A stretch of DNA of 64,000 nt from Tupaia tana (lineage: Eukaryota; Chordata; Mammalia; Scandentia; Tupaiidae). Positions within the stretch are counted from its first letter, which is position 1; each line of letters starts with the position of its first letter. Below are positions 51,316-62,825 of this stretch, piece by piece. Made by a program: the position numbers and the translations under genes. The stretch lies in the NCBI GenBank assembly GCA_026018925.1, contig JAKSZU010000029.1:11011378-11075377 (forward strand). The letters are read 5' to 3'. A model generated the notes under the pieces. The model saw only the letters and a program-made list of their open reading frames with translations, was not told the DNA's origin and searched no databases.

Positions 51316-52693
51316 TTATAAGCCCCCATCTCCACTGTGCCTTATCATGTGTCTTCGAACACTTGTAAGATAAGAAAACAGTTTCCCACATTCTTTACAT
51401 TCATAGGGTTTCTCTCCAGTATGAGTTCTTTCATGGTTTTGAACGGAACTAGAAAATCTAAAGGCTTTTCCACACTGTTTACATACATATGGTTTCTCTC
51501 CATTGTGTGTTCTTTCATGCTTCTGTAAATAACTAGAAAGAATAAAGACTTTCCCACATTTCTTACATTCATAGGGTTTTTCTCCAGTGTGAATTCTTTC
51601 ATGATTTCTTAAGTGACTAGAAAGACTAAAGGCTTTTCCACACTCCTTACATTCATAAGGTTTCTCACCGGTATGAGTTCTTTCATGTATGTGAAAGGAA
51701 TTAGAATGACTAAAGGCTTTTCCACATTTCTTACATTCATAAGGCTTCTCTCCAGTGTGAATCCTTTCATGTACACGAAAAGAACTTGAACAAATAAAGG
51801 TTTTTCCACATTTCTTACATTCATAAGGCTTCTCTCCAGTGTGAGTTCTTTCATGTATGCGAAAAGAAGTGGTATGACGGAAGACTTCCCCACATTTCTT
51901 ACATTCATAGGGTTTTTCTCCAGTGTGAGTTCTTTCATGTACATGAAAAGAACTGGAACGACTAAAGGTTTTCCCACATTTCTTACATTCATAGGGCTTC
52001 TCACCAGTGTGAGTTCTTTCATGTGTGCGAAAGGAACTAGAATGAGTGAAGGCTTTCCCACATTTCTTACAGGCATAGGGTTTCTCTCCAGTGTGAGTTC
52101 TTTCATGGTTTTGTAAATGACTAGATAGACTGAAGGTTTTACCACATTTCATACATTCATAGGGCTTCTCTCCAGTGTGAGTTCTTTCATGTATGCGGAA
52201 AGAAGTGGTATGACGGAAGGCTTTCCCACATTTCTTACATTCATAGGTTTTTTCTCCAGTGTGAGTTCTTTCATGTATATGAAAAGAACTGGAACAACTA
52301 AAGGCTTTCCCACATTTCTTACATTCATAGGGTTTCTCTCCAGTGTGAGATCTTTCATGTATTTGAAATGAACTCTGAATATAAAACTCTTTGCCACATT
52401 TGTTACATTTAAAAGGCCTATCTCCAGTATGCTTTTTAATGTGTCTTGGAACATTTGGAAGACAAGAAAACATTTTGCTACATTCCTTACATTTGCATGG
52501 CCTCTCTCCAGTGTGAGCTCTAACACATCTATTAAAGGATGAATAAACAATGAAGTCTTCTCCACACATATTGCTTTCATGTGTTTTTGCTCCAAGAGAA
52601 GTTTTCTCATTGATAATATAATCTGAACTCTGGCTGAACATTTCTCCACAGTGATTACCTTCTTTACTTTCACAGAGTTCTAATATATGGTTT
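51316..52693 (-). CDS. KRAB zinc-finger protein, zinc-finger exon
   Basis: The last exon starts after the acceptor TTTTTACAG at 52,694 and encodes 458 residues to the stop at 51,316. A linker ([16 protein letters not shown]) leads into one degenerate finger (SNMCGEDF, lacking the first Cys and one His). Fourteen complete C2H2 fingers follow, with the usual TGEKPY linkers and an 84-bp period. Fingers 5 and 9 share the helix RHTTSFRI, and fingers 6 and 12 share SLSSHL, which shows internal duplication. Helices are rich in Ser and Thr (for example CSSSFHI). The linker wording matches the human chr19p13-type group (ZNF44, ZNF442, ZNF443, ZNF799). The product should be a nuclear DNA-binding repressor. 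Orthology to one member cannot be decided. Confidence 0.93.
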
Positions 52694-53087
52694 CTGTAAA
52701 AATAAAAGTTGCATTACTAAGGGATGTTAATAACTTTATATTTATTAAATGATATTAGATGTAAACATTAGGGAAACTATAGGCTTTAGACACTGCTTGA
52801 ATTGTTTGAACATAAATAAAATGAATGGTCTGCAAGATGGTTCAACCATAGCAAGTCTCAATAGAGTGATATTCATTTGGGGTTTCCTAATATTGTTTCC
52901 AGTGGACTATTCAATATTTTGCAAACTAAAAATCTGTGCCACATTAAAGTATATATATCTGGAGAAAATTTTCTAAGAGTAAATATATTTGAAGTTGGAC
53001 TTACGTGTTTTGTTTGTCTGCTTTTAAAATTTCCTGACACTGTAAAATTCTCTTAAGGGACACTGCTTTCTCATTAGTACAAATTAC
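52694..53087 (-). other. Intron of the KRAB zinc-finger gene
   Basis: GT...AG intron of 394 bp, AT-rich, without SINEs. Confidence 0.8.
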
Positions 53088-53148
53088 CTTAGATTTCTCT
53101 TGAGATTTTTATATTGATCTTCAATGTTGTGGTCTTCCCACTGTTTTC
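53088..53148 (-). CDS. KRAB zinc-finger protein, 61-bp linker exon
   Basis: On the minus strand, acceptor ATATTTTAG and donor AAG|GTAATTTG bound 61 bp, the standard size of the second KRAB exon in this group. It reads KQWEDHNIEDQYKNLKRNL. The phase joins the KRAB-A exon through a split Gly codon and the zinc-finger exon through a split Arg codon, so all three exons form one open frame. Confidence 0.92.
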
Positions 53149-53234
53149 CTAAAATATAGATACAGAAAAATCAGCACAAATTAGAAACTTATGGAAAAAT
53201 TATTAGATTCTATGTTCATAATATAATATGGCTA

Positions 53235-53627
<393 letters not shown>

Positions 53628-53689
53628 CTAGAATCAGTTATTTGGTAAAACAAATTATTTAATGAGGTATAATAGAAGCATGCCTTTCT

Positions 53690-53947
53690 TGGACTAGAAA
53701 GTGGCATGATAGCTAAGGCAATGGACTCCACATGGTCAACTCCACCATTTGAGTCTCACTCTGGCACCTTGAAAAACAACCCACTGCTGAGCATGAGTGT
53801 CCCAGAAAATACCTGAAAGGGGAGTAGGAGAAAAAAAGGCAACTTGGTCATTCTCTCTGGGGTGTAATTTCTCACTTTTCCCCTCTCTGGTGAGTAAATG
53901 TGCCCTATGATAAAAATAAATTAATTAATTAAATAAATAAAAAAAAG
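53690..53947 (+). mobile_element. tRNA-derived SINE, group C, in the first intron
   Basis: TTGGACTAGAAAGTGGCATG head, CTCTCTGGTGAGTAAATGTG end, (AAAT)n tail. Flanks GAAGCATGCCTTTCTT / GAAACATGCTTCTT. Confidence 0.82.
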
Positions 53948-54375
53948 GGAAGAAAGAAACATGCTTCTTATTGGTAAGTCTAAAGATATGTTGCCTCAAT
54001 CATCCTATCTCTTTGTATAGTGGGCCTAAAGCACCTGTCATAACAAAGTAGTAGTAACTAGAATACAGAAGAGAGTTATAATTACCAGTCTTGAGACAAC
54101 ATATCCTCAGAAACGCTTAACCACAAAGTTCAACTTTTGATGATATCTGGGAAATGGATATTGAGAGGGACACAACCAACTTAACTGAGAAGCCAGTCAT
54201 AATTTACTGGGACATAAACCCATAAGCAGGTAGCTCTGAGGAACAAAGGTTAGTAATCCTAAATTGTAATGAATGAATTGCTAAAGGGTAAGTGTAGACA
54301 TGTTTAAGAATTGAAAAATTCTAGGGGATCCAGTGTTAGTGAGGCTCCTCCATTTTGTGAGATTTAACTCCAATA
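53948..54375. other. Unassigned, upstream of the KRAB exon
   Basis: About 430 bp; no start-codon exon could be recognised. Confidence 0.4.
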
Positions 54376-54391
54376 ACCCTACTAGTCTTTT

Positions 54392-54635
54392 TTTTTTTTG
54401 GAGAGGTTTTTGCTATAGGGCACTTGCACTCACCAGAAAGAGAGACAGAAAGTAAGAAATCACCCCCCAGAGAAGATGGCCATGACATAATCCCTTCTCC
54501 TCCATTCTCCTCTTGGCATCTCGGGCACACATGTACACGCGCCCAGTATGAGTTTAAGCCACTGGGTATGGGACTCAAACCACAGTCAACTACATGGGAG
54601 TCCAGCGACATAGCCATTACACCAACTGCTGGTTT
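54392..54635 (-). mobile_element. tRNA-derived SINE, family A
   Basis: Flanks CCCTACTAGTCTT / CCCTACTAGTTCTT. Confidence 0.92.
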
Positions 54636-54649
54636 CCCTACTAGTTCTT

Positions 54650-55060
54650 ATACTGAAGATCAGGGGGGAAAATCACTTCCTCTTGACTACATAGTAAGAG
54701 AAAAGTAGCTGGAGAATTCTGTTTTTCTACACATGCACTGCTTTCAAGAGACTCTCTAAATACAAAACCAACTAGGATTTTTGCAGAGCTAAATCTCCTA
54801 GGGAAAGAAAAACACCCACTTGCACCCCCCCCCCCTCTAATCTTCTTGCCTCAACTAAGGAGGGGTGAGGATGAGAGGCACTTATGAAAGTTACAACCCA
54901 GGATACAGGCTTCCTAAAAAAAAGAGGCTAAATCATAGTTCAACGGACTGTTTCTCCTCTCCCCACACCACACTGCCAATTCAGTAGGGCTTCTATATAA
55001 CCGCAAAATAAACCAAATAGTGCATGTTGTAGTACATGTTGTAAAACTTAAGAACTCCAT
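54650..55060. other. Unassigned stretch
   Basis: About 410 bp with a short C-run; it might hold the missing first exon of the zinc-finger gene but shows no clear CpG island. Confidence 0.35.
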
Positions 55061-55061
55061 T

Positions 55062-55283
55062 GGGCCGGCAGATGTCGCAGAGGTTAAGTAACGTGGCTGG
55101 ATACTATGTGGCTGACTGTGGTTTGAGTCCCTGACCTGGCAGCTCGACAAACATACCAGGTACATTTGCATGCATGCCCAAAGAGAAGAATGGAGGAGAA
55201 GGGATTGTGGCACCCCTGGGGTGATTGAGTGATTTCTCACCCCAACCCTCCAGTGAGTGCATGCACCCTATAGCAAACTATAG
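55062..55283 (+). mobile_element. tRNA-derived SINE, group C
   Basis: GGGCCGGCAGATGTCGCAGA head; body shortened; TGCACCCTATAGCAAACTAT end. Confidence 0.83.
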
Positions 55284-55679
55284 GGTGTATATAAACAAAT
55301 TAGATAACACTGATAAGGTGGACAAATTTCTAGAAACACAAAATCTATCAAGACTGAATCATGAAGAAACAAATTCTGAGCACAGCTACAACTAATACAA
55401 CTAATAGACATTGATGCAGTAATCTAAAGCCCCCAAAATGAAAACTCTAGACACCAAGTAGCCTTCCTGATGAAATTTCCACATTTAAAGAATTAACACC
55501 TATCCCTCTCAAATGTTTCCAAAAATAAGGATGGAGCACTTTCAAATTCATTCAATGAGGCCAAAGTTATACTAACAACAAAGATAAACCAAGAAAGAAA
55601 ACCAGAGATAAATGTCCCTTGTAATACTGACACAAAAATCCCCAAATAGTCAAAAGTACAGTAATAAAAAAAATGTGGC

Positions 55680-55783
55680 ACCAGCACCAGACAGGTGGCA
55701 TGGATGTTAAGGAAGCTGGATTCCACATGGTCAACTGTGTGGTTCCAGCCCTGTACAGGCAGCTTGAAAAATACACAGAGGCT
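55680..55783 (+). mobile_element. tRNA-derived SINE head fragment, group C
   Basis: ACCAGACAGGTGGCATGGAT to GCAGCTTGAAAAATACAC; the 3' half is missing. Confidence 0.7.
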
Positions 55784-55784
55784 A

Positions 55785-55912
55785 GCTGATGTGATGGTGG
55801 TTAAGGGTGCTGGACTACCACAAGGCCAACCATGGTTCAAATCCTGGATCTGGTGGCTTGCTTTCTCACTTTCCGTTTCTCATTTTGTCCCTCTCTGGTA
55901 AGGGGGCGGGGG
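55785..55912 (+). mobile_element. tRNA-derived SINE, family B
   Basis: GCTAGCTGATGTGATGGTGG head, CCCTCTCTGGTAAGG end. Second of three SINE pieces in a row. Confidence 0.8.
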
Positions 55913-55959
55913 GGAGATGGAGGAGGAGAGGGAAGAGGTGGAGATGGAGGGGAAGGGAA

Positions 55960-56155
55960 AAAGGTGGTTAAGGGCGCTGGACTCCCACATGGCTAACAGT
56001 GGCTTGAGTCCCAGACCTGGCGGTTTGCTTTCTTACTTTCCCTGTTTTTCTCATTCTGTAGGTAGAGGGGAAGGGAAGGGACTGCAGTTTGCCCATCCCC
56101 TGAGAGGTGATTTCCCACTTTCTCTCTCTCTCTCATAAGTATGTACATCTAACAA
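55960..56155 (+). mobile_element. tRNA-derived SINE, group C, head truncated
   Basis: Begins AAGGTGGTTAAGGGCGCTGG; part of the body is lost; ends with TAAGTATGTACATCTAACAAC. A G/A-rich run (GGGAGATGGAGGAGGAGAGG) joins it to the previous piece. Confidence 0.78.
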
Positions 56156-56262
56156 CAAAAACTGAAAAGAGAAAAAAAAAAGTGGCACCACAAAAATGGA
56201 CATACAGACCATCAGAATACAATACACACTCCAGTAAGGTACCTGCACACATATGGTAAAAT

Positions 56263-56516
56263 CTTTTTTTTTTTTTTTTTAAGATTTTTGCTATAGGGTG
56301 TGTGTGCTCACTGGAGAAACAGAGAGACACAGAAAGTGAGAAATCACCCTCTGGGGGGATAGCCAGGCCACAATCCCTTCTCTTCCATTCTTCTCCTGGG
56401 ATCTTGGGCACACATGCACACACACCCAGTGTGAGTTTTAAGTTGCTGGGTTCAGACTCAAACTGTAGTTGACTACATGAGAGTCCAGCAATGTAAACAT
56501 TACATCACTGATAGCC
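56263..56516 (-). mobile_element. tRNA-derived SINE, group A/C
   Basis: AAGATTTTTGCTATAGGGTG left; flanks TGGTAAAAT / TGGTAAAAT. Confidence 0.88.
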
Positions 56517-56647
56517 TGGTAAAATAAATTTTGAGATCAGTGGAAGAAAAAAAAAACTTCAAAAAGCAGCACTGGAAAAACTGGGTATCTTCAAAAATGA
56601 ACTTGAAGCCTTATCACATATATTAAGGTAATATTAAAGAAAAATGA

Positions 56648-56925
56648 GGGGTCAGGAGTTGGCATAGTGGTTAAGCACTGGACTCTCATATGGTTGACTG
56701 TGGTTTGTGTCCCAGACCCGGTGGATTGAAATTTACGCCAGATGCATATGCATTTATGCCCAAAATCTTAAGTGAAGAATGGAGAAGGGATTGTGGCATA
56801 ACCATCCCCTGGGGGGGGAGGGGTGACTTCTCATTTTCAGTCTCTCTATCTCTCTGTCTCTCCAGGGCACAGGCCCTATAGCAAAAATTTCTTAAAAAAT
56901 AAAATAAATAAATAATTAAAGACCT
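56648..56925 (+). mobile_element. tRNA-derived SINE, family A, diverged
   Basis: GGGGTCAGGAGTTGGCATAG head, GGGCACAGGCCCTATAGCAA end. Confidence 0.87.
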
Positions 56926-57228
56926 ACAGTTACCAGCAAAAACTAGACAACTCTTAACAAAATTTAGAGGAGTGCATTGTTGGGCTAAAACTCCTACACA
57001 AGGCCCCAATAAACAACACCACATCTAAATAGTCACTTATGTTAAATGCTATATAATGAAAGGAAAAAAAAAAAAAAAAAAAAAACCTACCAAGCAAGTA
57101 GACTCCAAAACACACCAGTTTTCCTGAAATCTGGTGGTTCACACCAAAGAGCCCATTCAATAAGGCCAGCATAAGATCTCTGCTTTAATTTTTATTAAAA
57201 AAAAAAAAAAATGCTCTGATGAAAGCAA

Positions 57229-57420
57229 TTTTTTTTAAGTTTGCCAAATGGCACATGTACTCGCCAGAGAGGGACAGAGAGAGAGGGAGAAAGCACTATG
57301 CAACAGAGCACGATCATGCTGCAATCTCTTCTCCATTTTCCCCACCTGGACAAGGATTCAAACTATGTGGCTAGTCATGTGAAATCTGGCTGCCTTTATC
57401 ACCAAGCCATGGAGCTGGCC
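57229..57420 (-). mobile_element. tRNA-derived SINE, group C
   Basis: GTTTGCCAAATGGCACATGT left and CACCAAGCCATGGAGCTGGCC right; similar in its head to the old copy at 15.5 kb. Confidence 0.72.
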
Positions 57421-58233
57421 TTCAAACTGTTTTATAGCAATTGCCTTATCTCCTTGTTCCCACTTCACAAAAACCAACAGTTCTGTCATACCTACTGGAA
57501 CTCTTCTATTTAACAGAATGGGATGCTACCCCAATTTATGCATTACAAATACGAGTCAATTAGATCTTTAAATGTGTTGTAGGGTTGTTTTATTTTACAA
57601 AAACATAGGGCAGATGTTTAATTACACTGGATTCAGCAATAATTTCTTCGATGAGACACCATAGCATGGTCAAGAATAGAAAAATAATCAACTTCATTAA
57701 AATTAAAATTTTTGTGCATCAGAGGTCACTACTGATACATAGAGAAGGCAACTACTAATTGCAGAAAATACATGCAGGTCACATATATGGGAAGGTGTAA
57801 TGTCAAGGACTTAAAAATAAAATTATATGATTCAATCATATGCACACACAATATCAAACACTCCAAATAACAAGTGCTGGCAAGAATGTTGAGAAATTAG
57901 AACCCTTATGCATTGCTAGAGGGAATGTAAAATAATACAATCCCTAAGGAAAACAGTATGAAGGTTCCTGTCCCCTCCCCCAAAAAATAACAATTAACAT
58001 GTTCCAGCAGTCCCATGACTGAGTACATAAATTTTGAATTTAAAAATACTGTAAGCAGGATCTTGAAAGAATATTTGTGCAACCATTCATTTTAGTGTTA
58101 TTTGCAACAGCAGAAAGATGGAGCAATTCAAATGTTTAATGATGAATATAAATGCATAGACAAAATGTGGTATGAAATGTCAAAAGAAAAACATCAACAA
58201 ATTAAGTTTAATGATCTCCATTTACCTATTTTA

Positions 58234-58402
58234 TTTTTTTAAAGAGTTATTTAACTTTATTTTAATTTGACCAGACAGGGACAGAGTGAGCAAGAGGGAG
58301 AGGAGGAAAGAGAGAAAGCAAGTCACCAGGTCTGGAACTTGAACTATAATCAGCCATGTGGGAGTCCAGCGTCCTTAACCACCACGCCACTTGCCAGCCC
58401 CA
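58234..58402 (-). mobile_element. tRNA-derived SINE, family B
   Basis: AATTTGACCAGACAGGGACA left; CACCACGCCACTTGCCAGCCCC right. Confidence 0.88.
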
Positions 58403-58859
58403 ACTACTTTATTTTTATGACCTGTTCATGAATCAAGCAGCAACTCACCTATAAAACAGAAGGCATTCTCCAATAAGCTGAACAGAAAAGGTGAGCTTTA
58501 TAGGAAGAAAGTGCTAAAGAAAGTAGAAGTTAGGAACAAAGCTGACTCATCATTTCAAAGTTATTTTCTATACACAACTAAAACAGAGTATTTCATCATG
58601 CTGACTCCAGTTAACAGGTCTCTTTGGGTGCTGTGACTCTCCTATTCTTTGAAAACAAGTTTGTTTTTAAGTTCAGTTTCTGTATAACCCAGCACAAGTA
58701 ATACCATTCTAGTTAGATCTAGTCTTGTGAACCCTAGTGTACAAGATCAGTCCCAAACAATGGACTAGCACAATTTTAAAACATCAACTATTTATAAGAT
58801 ACTGTCTACCCTTAAATAAAATATCTTGTTACATGCTATAGCATGAATACTTTCAAGAC
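58403..58859. other. Unassigned, between L1 pieces
   Basis: About 450 bp without recognised motifs, possibly part of the old L1 or an insertion in it. Confidence 0.35.
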
Positions 58860-59166
58860 ATTAGTCTAAGTAAATAAGCCAATTACAAGAGGAATAATAC
58901 TATATGGTTCTTCATTGAGTCCTGAGAAGGTGTCAAACTCATAGAAACAGAAAATGCTTGGTAGCTGGGAACAGAACGAAAAAAGAGAAGTGGGGAATTG
59001 ATATTCAATGACTGTTTTGACTTTTGCCAGATGAGAAACTTCTGGAGATCAGTCTAACAAGATAAGTAGTAGTATAGTTCACACTACCGAATTAGACAGT
59101 TAAAAAATGGTTTGGATGATACATTTTACTCTTACTTTACAGTAATTTAAAGTAAGAAACTATATG

Positions 59167-59385
59167 GGGCCAAGCAGGAGGTGTGGTGGTTAAGGCACTA
59201 GATTCCTACATGGTCAACCATGGTTTGAGTCCTGGACCTAGTGACTTGAAAATCACGCCGGATGCGTGAGTGCACACTCAAAATCCTGAGAGGAGAAGGG
59301 ACTGTGGTATGGCCATCTCCTTGGGGGCTGATTTCTCAGGTTCTCTCTCTCTCTGGTGAGGATATGCACCATATAAAAATTGCAG
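59167..59385 (+). mobile_element. tRNA-derived SINE, group C (first of a tandem trio)
   Basis: GGGGCCAAGCAGGAGGTGTG head to GGATATGCACCATATAAAAA. Confidence 0.83.
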
Positions 59386-59632
59386 CTGGATCCCACAAGG
59401 TTGACAGCATAGTTTAAGTCCTGGACCCAGCAGACCTGGAAAATAAAACAAACAAAAAAACCCGCACTGAGCACAGGTGTGTACGCATGTGTGTCCAAAA
59501 TCCTAAAAGGAGAAATGGAAGAGACGGTATTGTGTCTGATCATCCCCTTTGGGGTGGAGGGGTGCTTTCCTGCTTTCCCTGTCTTTCTCAAGTGAATGTA
59601 TATGCCCTCTGGCAAAATTAAAAAAACAACGT
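59386..59632 (+). mobile_element. tRNA-derived SINE, group C, head truncated (second)
   Basis: Begins at GCAGCTGGATCCCACAAGG with no A-box; ends TATATGCCCTCTGGCAAAAT. An A-rich insert sits after the B-box. Confidence 0.78.
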
Positions 59633-59635
59633 ACA

Positions 59636-59757
59636 CATAGCCAACCTGCAGCCTGGTGGTTAAGGCAGCTGGATCCCTTATGGCCCACAGCATGGTTTGG
59701 GTTCTGGACCCCGTAATTTGAGAAACAAGCTCGGTATGTGTGCCCATGGCAGGTATT

Positions 59758-59801
<44 letters not shown>

Positions 59802-59834
59802 AGTATACACATGCCTTCTGGAAAAAAAAAAATG
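59636..59834 (+). mobile_element. tRNA-derived SINE, group C, with (CT)n (third)
   Basis: CAGCCTGGTGGTTAAGGCAG head, pure CT run of about 38 bp at 59,762-59,799, ACACATGCCTTCTGG end. Confidence 0.8.
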
Positions 59835-59835
59835 C

Positions 59836-59950
59836 ATTCAAACCAAGCAATAGAGTTGAATGGCCATTTCTTCAAAGTATATAAAAATGGTTAACGAGTA
59901 CAAAAAAAAATGCTCAACATCAGTAACTATTAGCTCAAGCATTTTATACA
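59836..59950 (+). mobile_element. L1 ORF2 fragment
   Basis: GAATGGCCATTTCTTCAAAG and AAAATGCTCAACATCAGTAA match the C-terminal third of L1 ORF2. Decayed. Confidence 0.6.
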
Positions 59951-60091
59951 AAATAGTTGAGGGTGGTTATTCACTGCTTTTATCTCATGTAAAATATTCA
60001 TAAACAAGTAATAAATACTTTTAAATAGATTGCTTTTTTAGTCTATGAGGAAAGTGATAATCAACTAAAATAGGGTAAGATTTTTAATGTA

Positions 60092-60228
60092 GCATGCGTA
60101 CCCAAATTCCCAAGAGGAGAATGGATGAGAGGGATTACAGCATAGCCATCCCCTCTAGGAGAGTGATTTCTGACTTCCTCTCTCTCTCTGGCACATACTC
60201 TACAAAAAAATCTGTCTTTAAAAAAAAT
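60092..60228 (+). mobile_element. tRNA-derived SINE, family A, 3' half only
   Basis: GCATGCGTACCCAAATTCCC to ACTCTACAAAAAAATCTGTC. It runs straight into the next SINE. Confidence 0.82.
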
Positions 60229-60425
60229 GGGCCAGCAGATAACGCGGTGGTTGTCACTGGACTCCCACATGGCTGACCATGGTTCCAGTCTTGTACCTGC
60301 TGGCTCGAGACTCATGCTGGGCGCATGTGCATTGCGTGCCAAAGATTCCAGAAGAATGGAAAAGAAGGAATTGCGGTGCAGTCATTCCCCCTGGGGAATT
60401 TTTCTTTCTCTTCCAAGACAAAGAA
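60229..60425 (+). mobile_element. tRNA-derived SINE, group C
   Basis: TGGGCCAGCAGATAACGCGG head; the end is truncated after CTTTCTCTTCC. Confidence 0.8.
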
Positions 60426-60502
60426 CAGGAGTGCTAACCTACAACTCATTCTGTAAGGCCAATTATTACAATGGTGACAAAACCAGACAAAGATACCACA
60501 AC

Positions 60503-60748
60503 ACAGGCCCAGCGAGATTATACAGTCCATAGTGTACTGACTGCAGCGCTGGAAGCCATATGACTGATTGTGGGTTCAGATCCCCAGGTTGGCCTAGAGA
60601 AATGCTAAGTGCACCGGCAGGTGCCCAAGATCCTGAGGAGCTGCAGGGCTAGGTAAGAAAGACTGTGGCATGACAAGATCCTGCCGAGGGTGCTTTCTCT
60701 ATTCTGCACATAGGTGTACAACATGTGTATACTCCCTACTATTAAAAA
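60503..60748 (+). mobile_element. tRNA-derived SINE, old subfamily
   Basis: CAGGCCCAGCGAGATTATAC head, GGGTTCAGATCCCCAGG as B-box, AGATCCTGCCGAGGGTGC body. Its head is quite unlike A or B. Confidence 0.65.
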
Positions 60749-60756
60749 GAAAGAAG

Positions 60757-61006
60757 AGGGACCAGCAGTTAGCTTAATGGCTATGTTGCTGGACTCCCAT
60801 GTAGTTGACAATGGTTCGAGTCCCAGACCCCCTTAAACTCATGCTGGGCACGAGTGTGTACGTGCCCAAGATCCCGAGAGGAGAAGGGATTGTGGTGTGG
60901 CCATCCCCCCTGGTAAGTGACTTCTCGCTTTCTGTCTTTCTGTCTCTTTCTGGCAAGCACACATGGCATATAGTAGAAAACTCCCCTCCTTTCCCCCAAA
61001 AAAAGA
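60757..61006 (+). mobile_element. tRNA-derived SINE, family A
   Basis: GGGACCAGCAGTTAGCTTAA head; GGCATATAGTAGAAAACTCC end; the GGTGGC after the B-box is deleted. Confidence 0.9.
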
Positions 61007-61067
61007 AAACCAAAAGAAAATAAAATTTTCCAAAACAAAGATATGGCAATTTAAGAACTTCACAAAC

Positions 61068-61291
61068 CAGGCCAGCCTTGAAGCCGAACAGTTGAGGAAG
61101 CTGAATCTCACATGGCCAGCTGCAGTTTGAGCCCTAGCCCTAGTGGCTTGAACATCATGCCAAACACATGTGCATATAGGCCCCAAATCCTGAGAAATGG
61201 AGAAAGAATTGTAGTGTGGTCAAGTCCCAATTTCCTTTTCTCTATCTCTCTCTGGTGAGTGCATGCACCCTATGGCAATTAAAAACAAACA
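61068..61291 (+). mobile_element. tRNA-derived SINE, group C
   Basis: AGGCCAGCCTTGAAGCCGAA head; CATGCACCCTATGGCAATTA end. Confidence 0.78.
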
Positions 61292-61393
61292 AAACAAAAA
61301 ACTCTGTAGACCAGTTTATTGTAAATAAAGATGTAAAAATCCTCAACAAACTACTAGAAAACTGAAATCATAGACATATAAAAGAATTATACA

Positions 61394-61484
61394 AGGACCA
61401 GGAGGTGGTGTGGTGGTTAAGGCACTGGATTCCCACATGGCCAACTGCAGTTTAAGTCCTAGACATGAAGATTTTCTTTCTCAC

Positions 61485-61530
<46 letters not shown>

Positions 61531-61580
61531 CTCTCTCTCTGGTGAGTACATATGCCCTATAGCAAACTGAAAAAGAAATA
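61394..61580 (+). mobile_element. tRNA-derived SINE, family B head with A-type end
   Basis: GGACCAGGAGGTGGTGTGGT head, (CT)n run of about 38 bp, then GGTGAGTACATATGCCCTAT as in family A. A hybrid layout. Confidence 0.85.
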
Positions 61581-61793
61581 GAAATGACAAGAAATAGAAT
61601 TAAACAGTTGTTTTAAAAAATAGAAAGAATTATACATTATGACCATGTAGGTTTTATTCTAGATTGGAAGGTTGTTTAAACACACTCACAATCAATTAAG
61701 GTAATACATTTTTTTTATTAGAATACAAAACAAAACAAAACAAAAATCTGAATTCATATGAGTATCTGCACAGACACAAAAAAGGCATGTGAA

Positions 61794-62043
61794 AAGGTCA
61801 ACAGGTAGTATGTGGGTTAAGTTCTGGATTCCTACATGGCCAACTGCAGTTGGAATCCCAGACTCAGTGGCTCGAAAACCATGCTGGATGCATATGCACG
61901 CATGCCCAAAATCCTGAGAGGAGAATAAATTGTGATGTGGCCATCCTTGCCCCATCTACCCCTAGGGGGTGATTTCTCACTTTCCCTCTCTGTCTCCAGG
62001 AAGCACACGTGCCTGATGGCAAACAACCTAAATAAAAAAAAAG
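61794..62043 (+). mobile_element. tRNA-derived SINE, group C
   Basis: GGTCAACAGGTAGTATGTGG head; TGTCTCCAGGAAGCACACGT end. Its A-tail served as insertion site for the next SINE. Confidence 0.82.
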
Positions 62044-62046
62044 AAA

Positions 62047-62319
62047 TTTTTTTTTTCTTTTTTTTGGAGAGGTTTTTCGCTATAGGGCGCGTGCGCTCGC
62101 CAGACAGACAGAGAGAGACATAGAGACAGAAAGCGAGAAATCACCCCCCAGGGGGGATGGTCACGCCGCAATCCCTTCTCCTCCATTCTCCTCTCAGGAT
62201 CTTGGGCACGCACGCACACGCACCCGGCGTGAGTTTTAAGCCACCGGGTTCGAGACGCGAACCGCGGTCGACTACGTGGGAGTCCAGCGACATAGCCATT
62301 ACGCTAACTGCTGGTTCCC
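62047..62319 (-). mobile_element. tRNA-derived SINE, family A, very young
   Basis: CpGs intact in GGGCGCGTGCGCTCGCC and GAGACGCGAACCGCGGTCG; right end ACTGCTGGTTCCC, as in the copy at 32.4 kb, which suggests a shared young subfamily. Confidence 0.95.
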
Positions 62320-62825
62320 AAAAAAAAAATTTTTTTTAAAGGCATGTGACAAATCTAACACTATTTCATGAAAACATACAGCAAATAGAAGGTAACTTCA
62401 TACAGTGAACAGAAGGGAACTTACTCGGGCTGACAAAGGGCATCCGTAACAAACATACAGCTACAAAGATATGCTTTTTTCTTTTCAGAACCAAATTTTT
62501 TACTTTTTTTTTGTATTCAATCATGAAATAATCAACTAACAAATAAAAAATACACAACAAATCAACAATTAGCTTAAAATTGAGATGAATAGAAATGTCA
62601 TCATGCATACTTTAATCCTAATAAACATATATAATTAAACCAAGTTGTGAAATAACTTGCTACACAACAGAATTTAATTTAATAATGAACATGCTCTATT
62701 TCTCCCTCCTTTTATTTATTTTTTATATTTTTCTATCAAATGTTTTCTAAGATCATACTTAATAGTGATAGGATGCTTTTCCCCATAAGATCAGAACCAA
62801 AACACAGTAATTTACTCTTTTTCTT

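Larger units (their letters stand above)
55284..59160 (+). mobile_element. Old L1, ORF2 to 3' UTR, many insertions
   Basis: Pieces in L1 order: 55,310-55,680 (GGACAAATTTCTAGAAACAC, AAGACTGAATCATGAAGAAA), 56,560-56,645 (TGGAAAAACTGGGTATCTTC), 57,590-58,230 (TTCATTAAAATTAAAATTTT, GTGCATCAGAG, GTTATTTGCAACAGCAGAAA), 58,860-59,160 (3' UTR words such as ACTTCTGGAGATCAGTCTAA). No frame survives. These could derive from one element or from two of similar age. Confidence 0.6.

Noticed and set aside
51340-52520. Regularly spaced repeats that could look like a CRISPR array or satellite
   Set aside because: The 84-bp period equals one zinc finger (28 codons), and the units code for conserved C and H residues.
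51609-52673. Long open frames overlapping the zinc-finger exon in other frames and on the plus strand
   Set aside because: They are shadows of the 84-bp finger repeats; the C2H2 frame explains the sequence fully.
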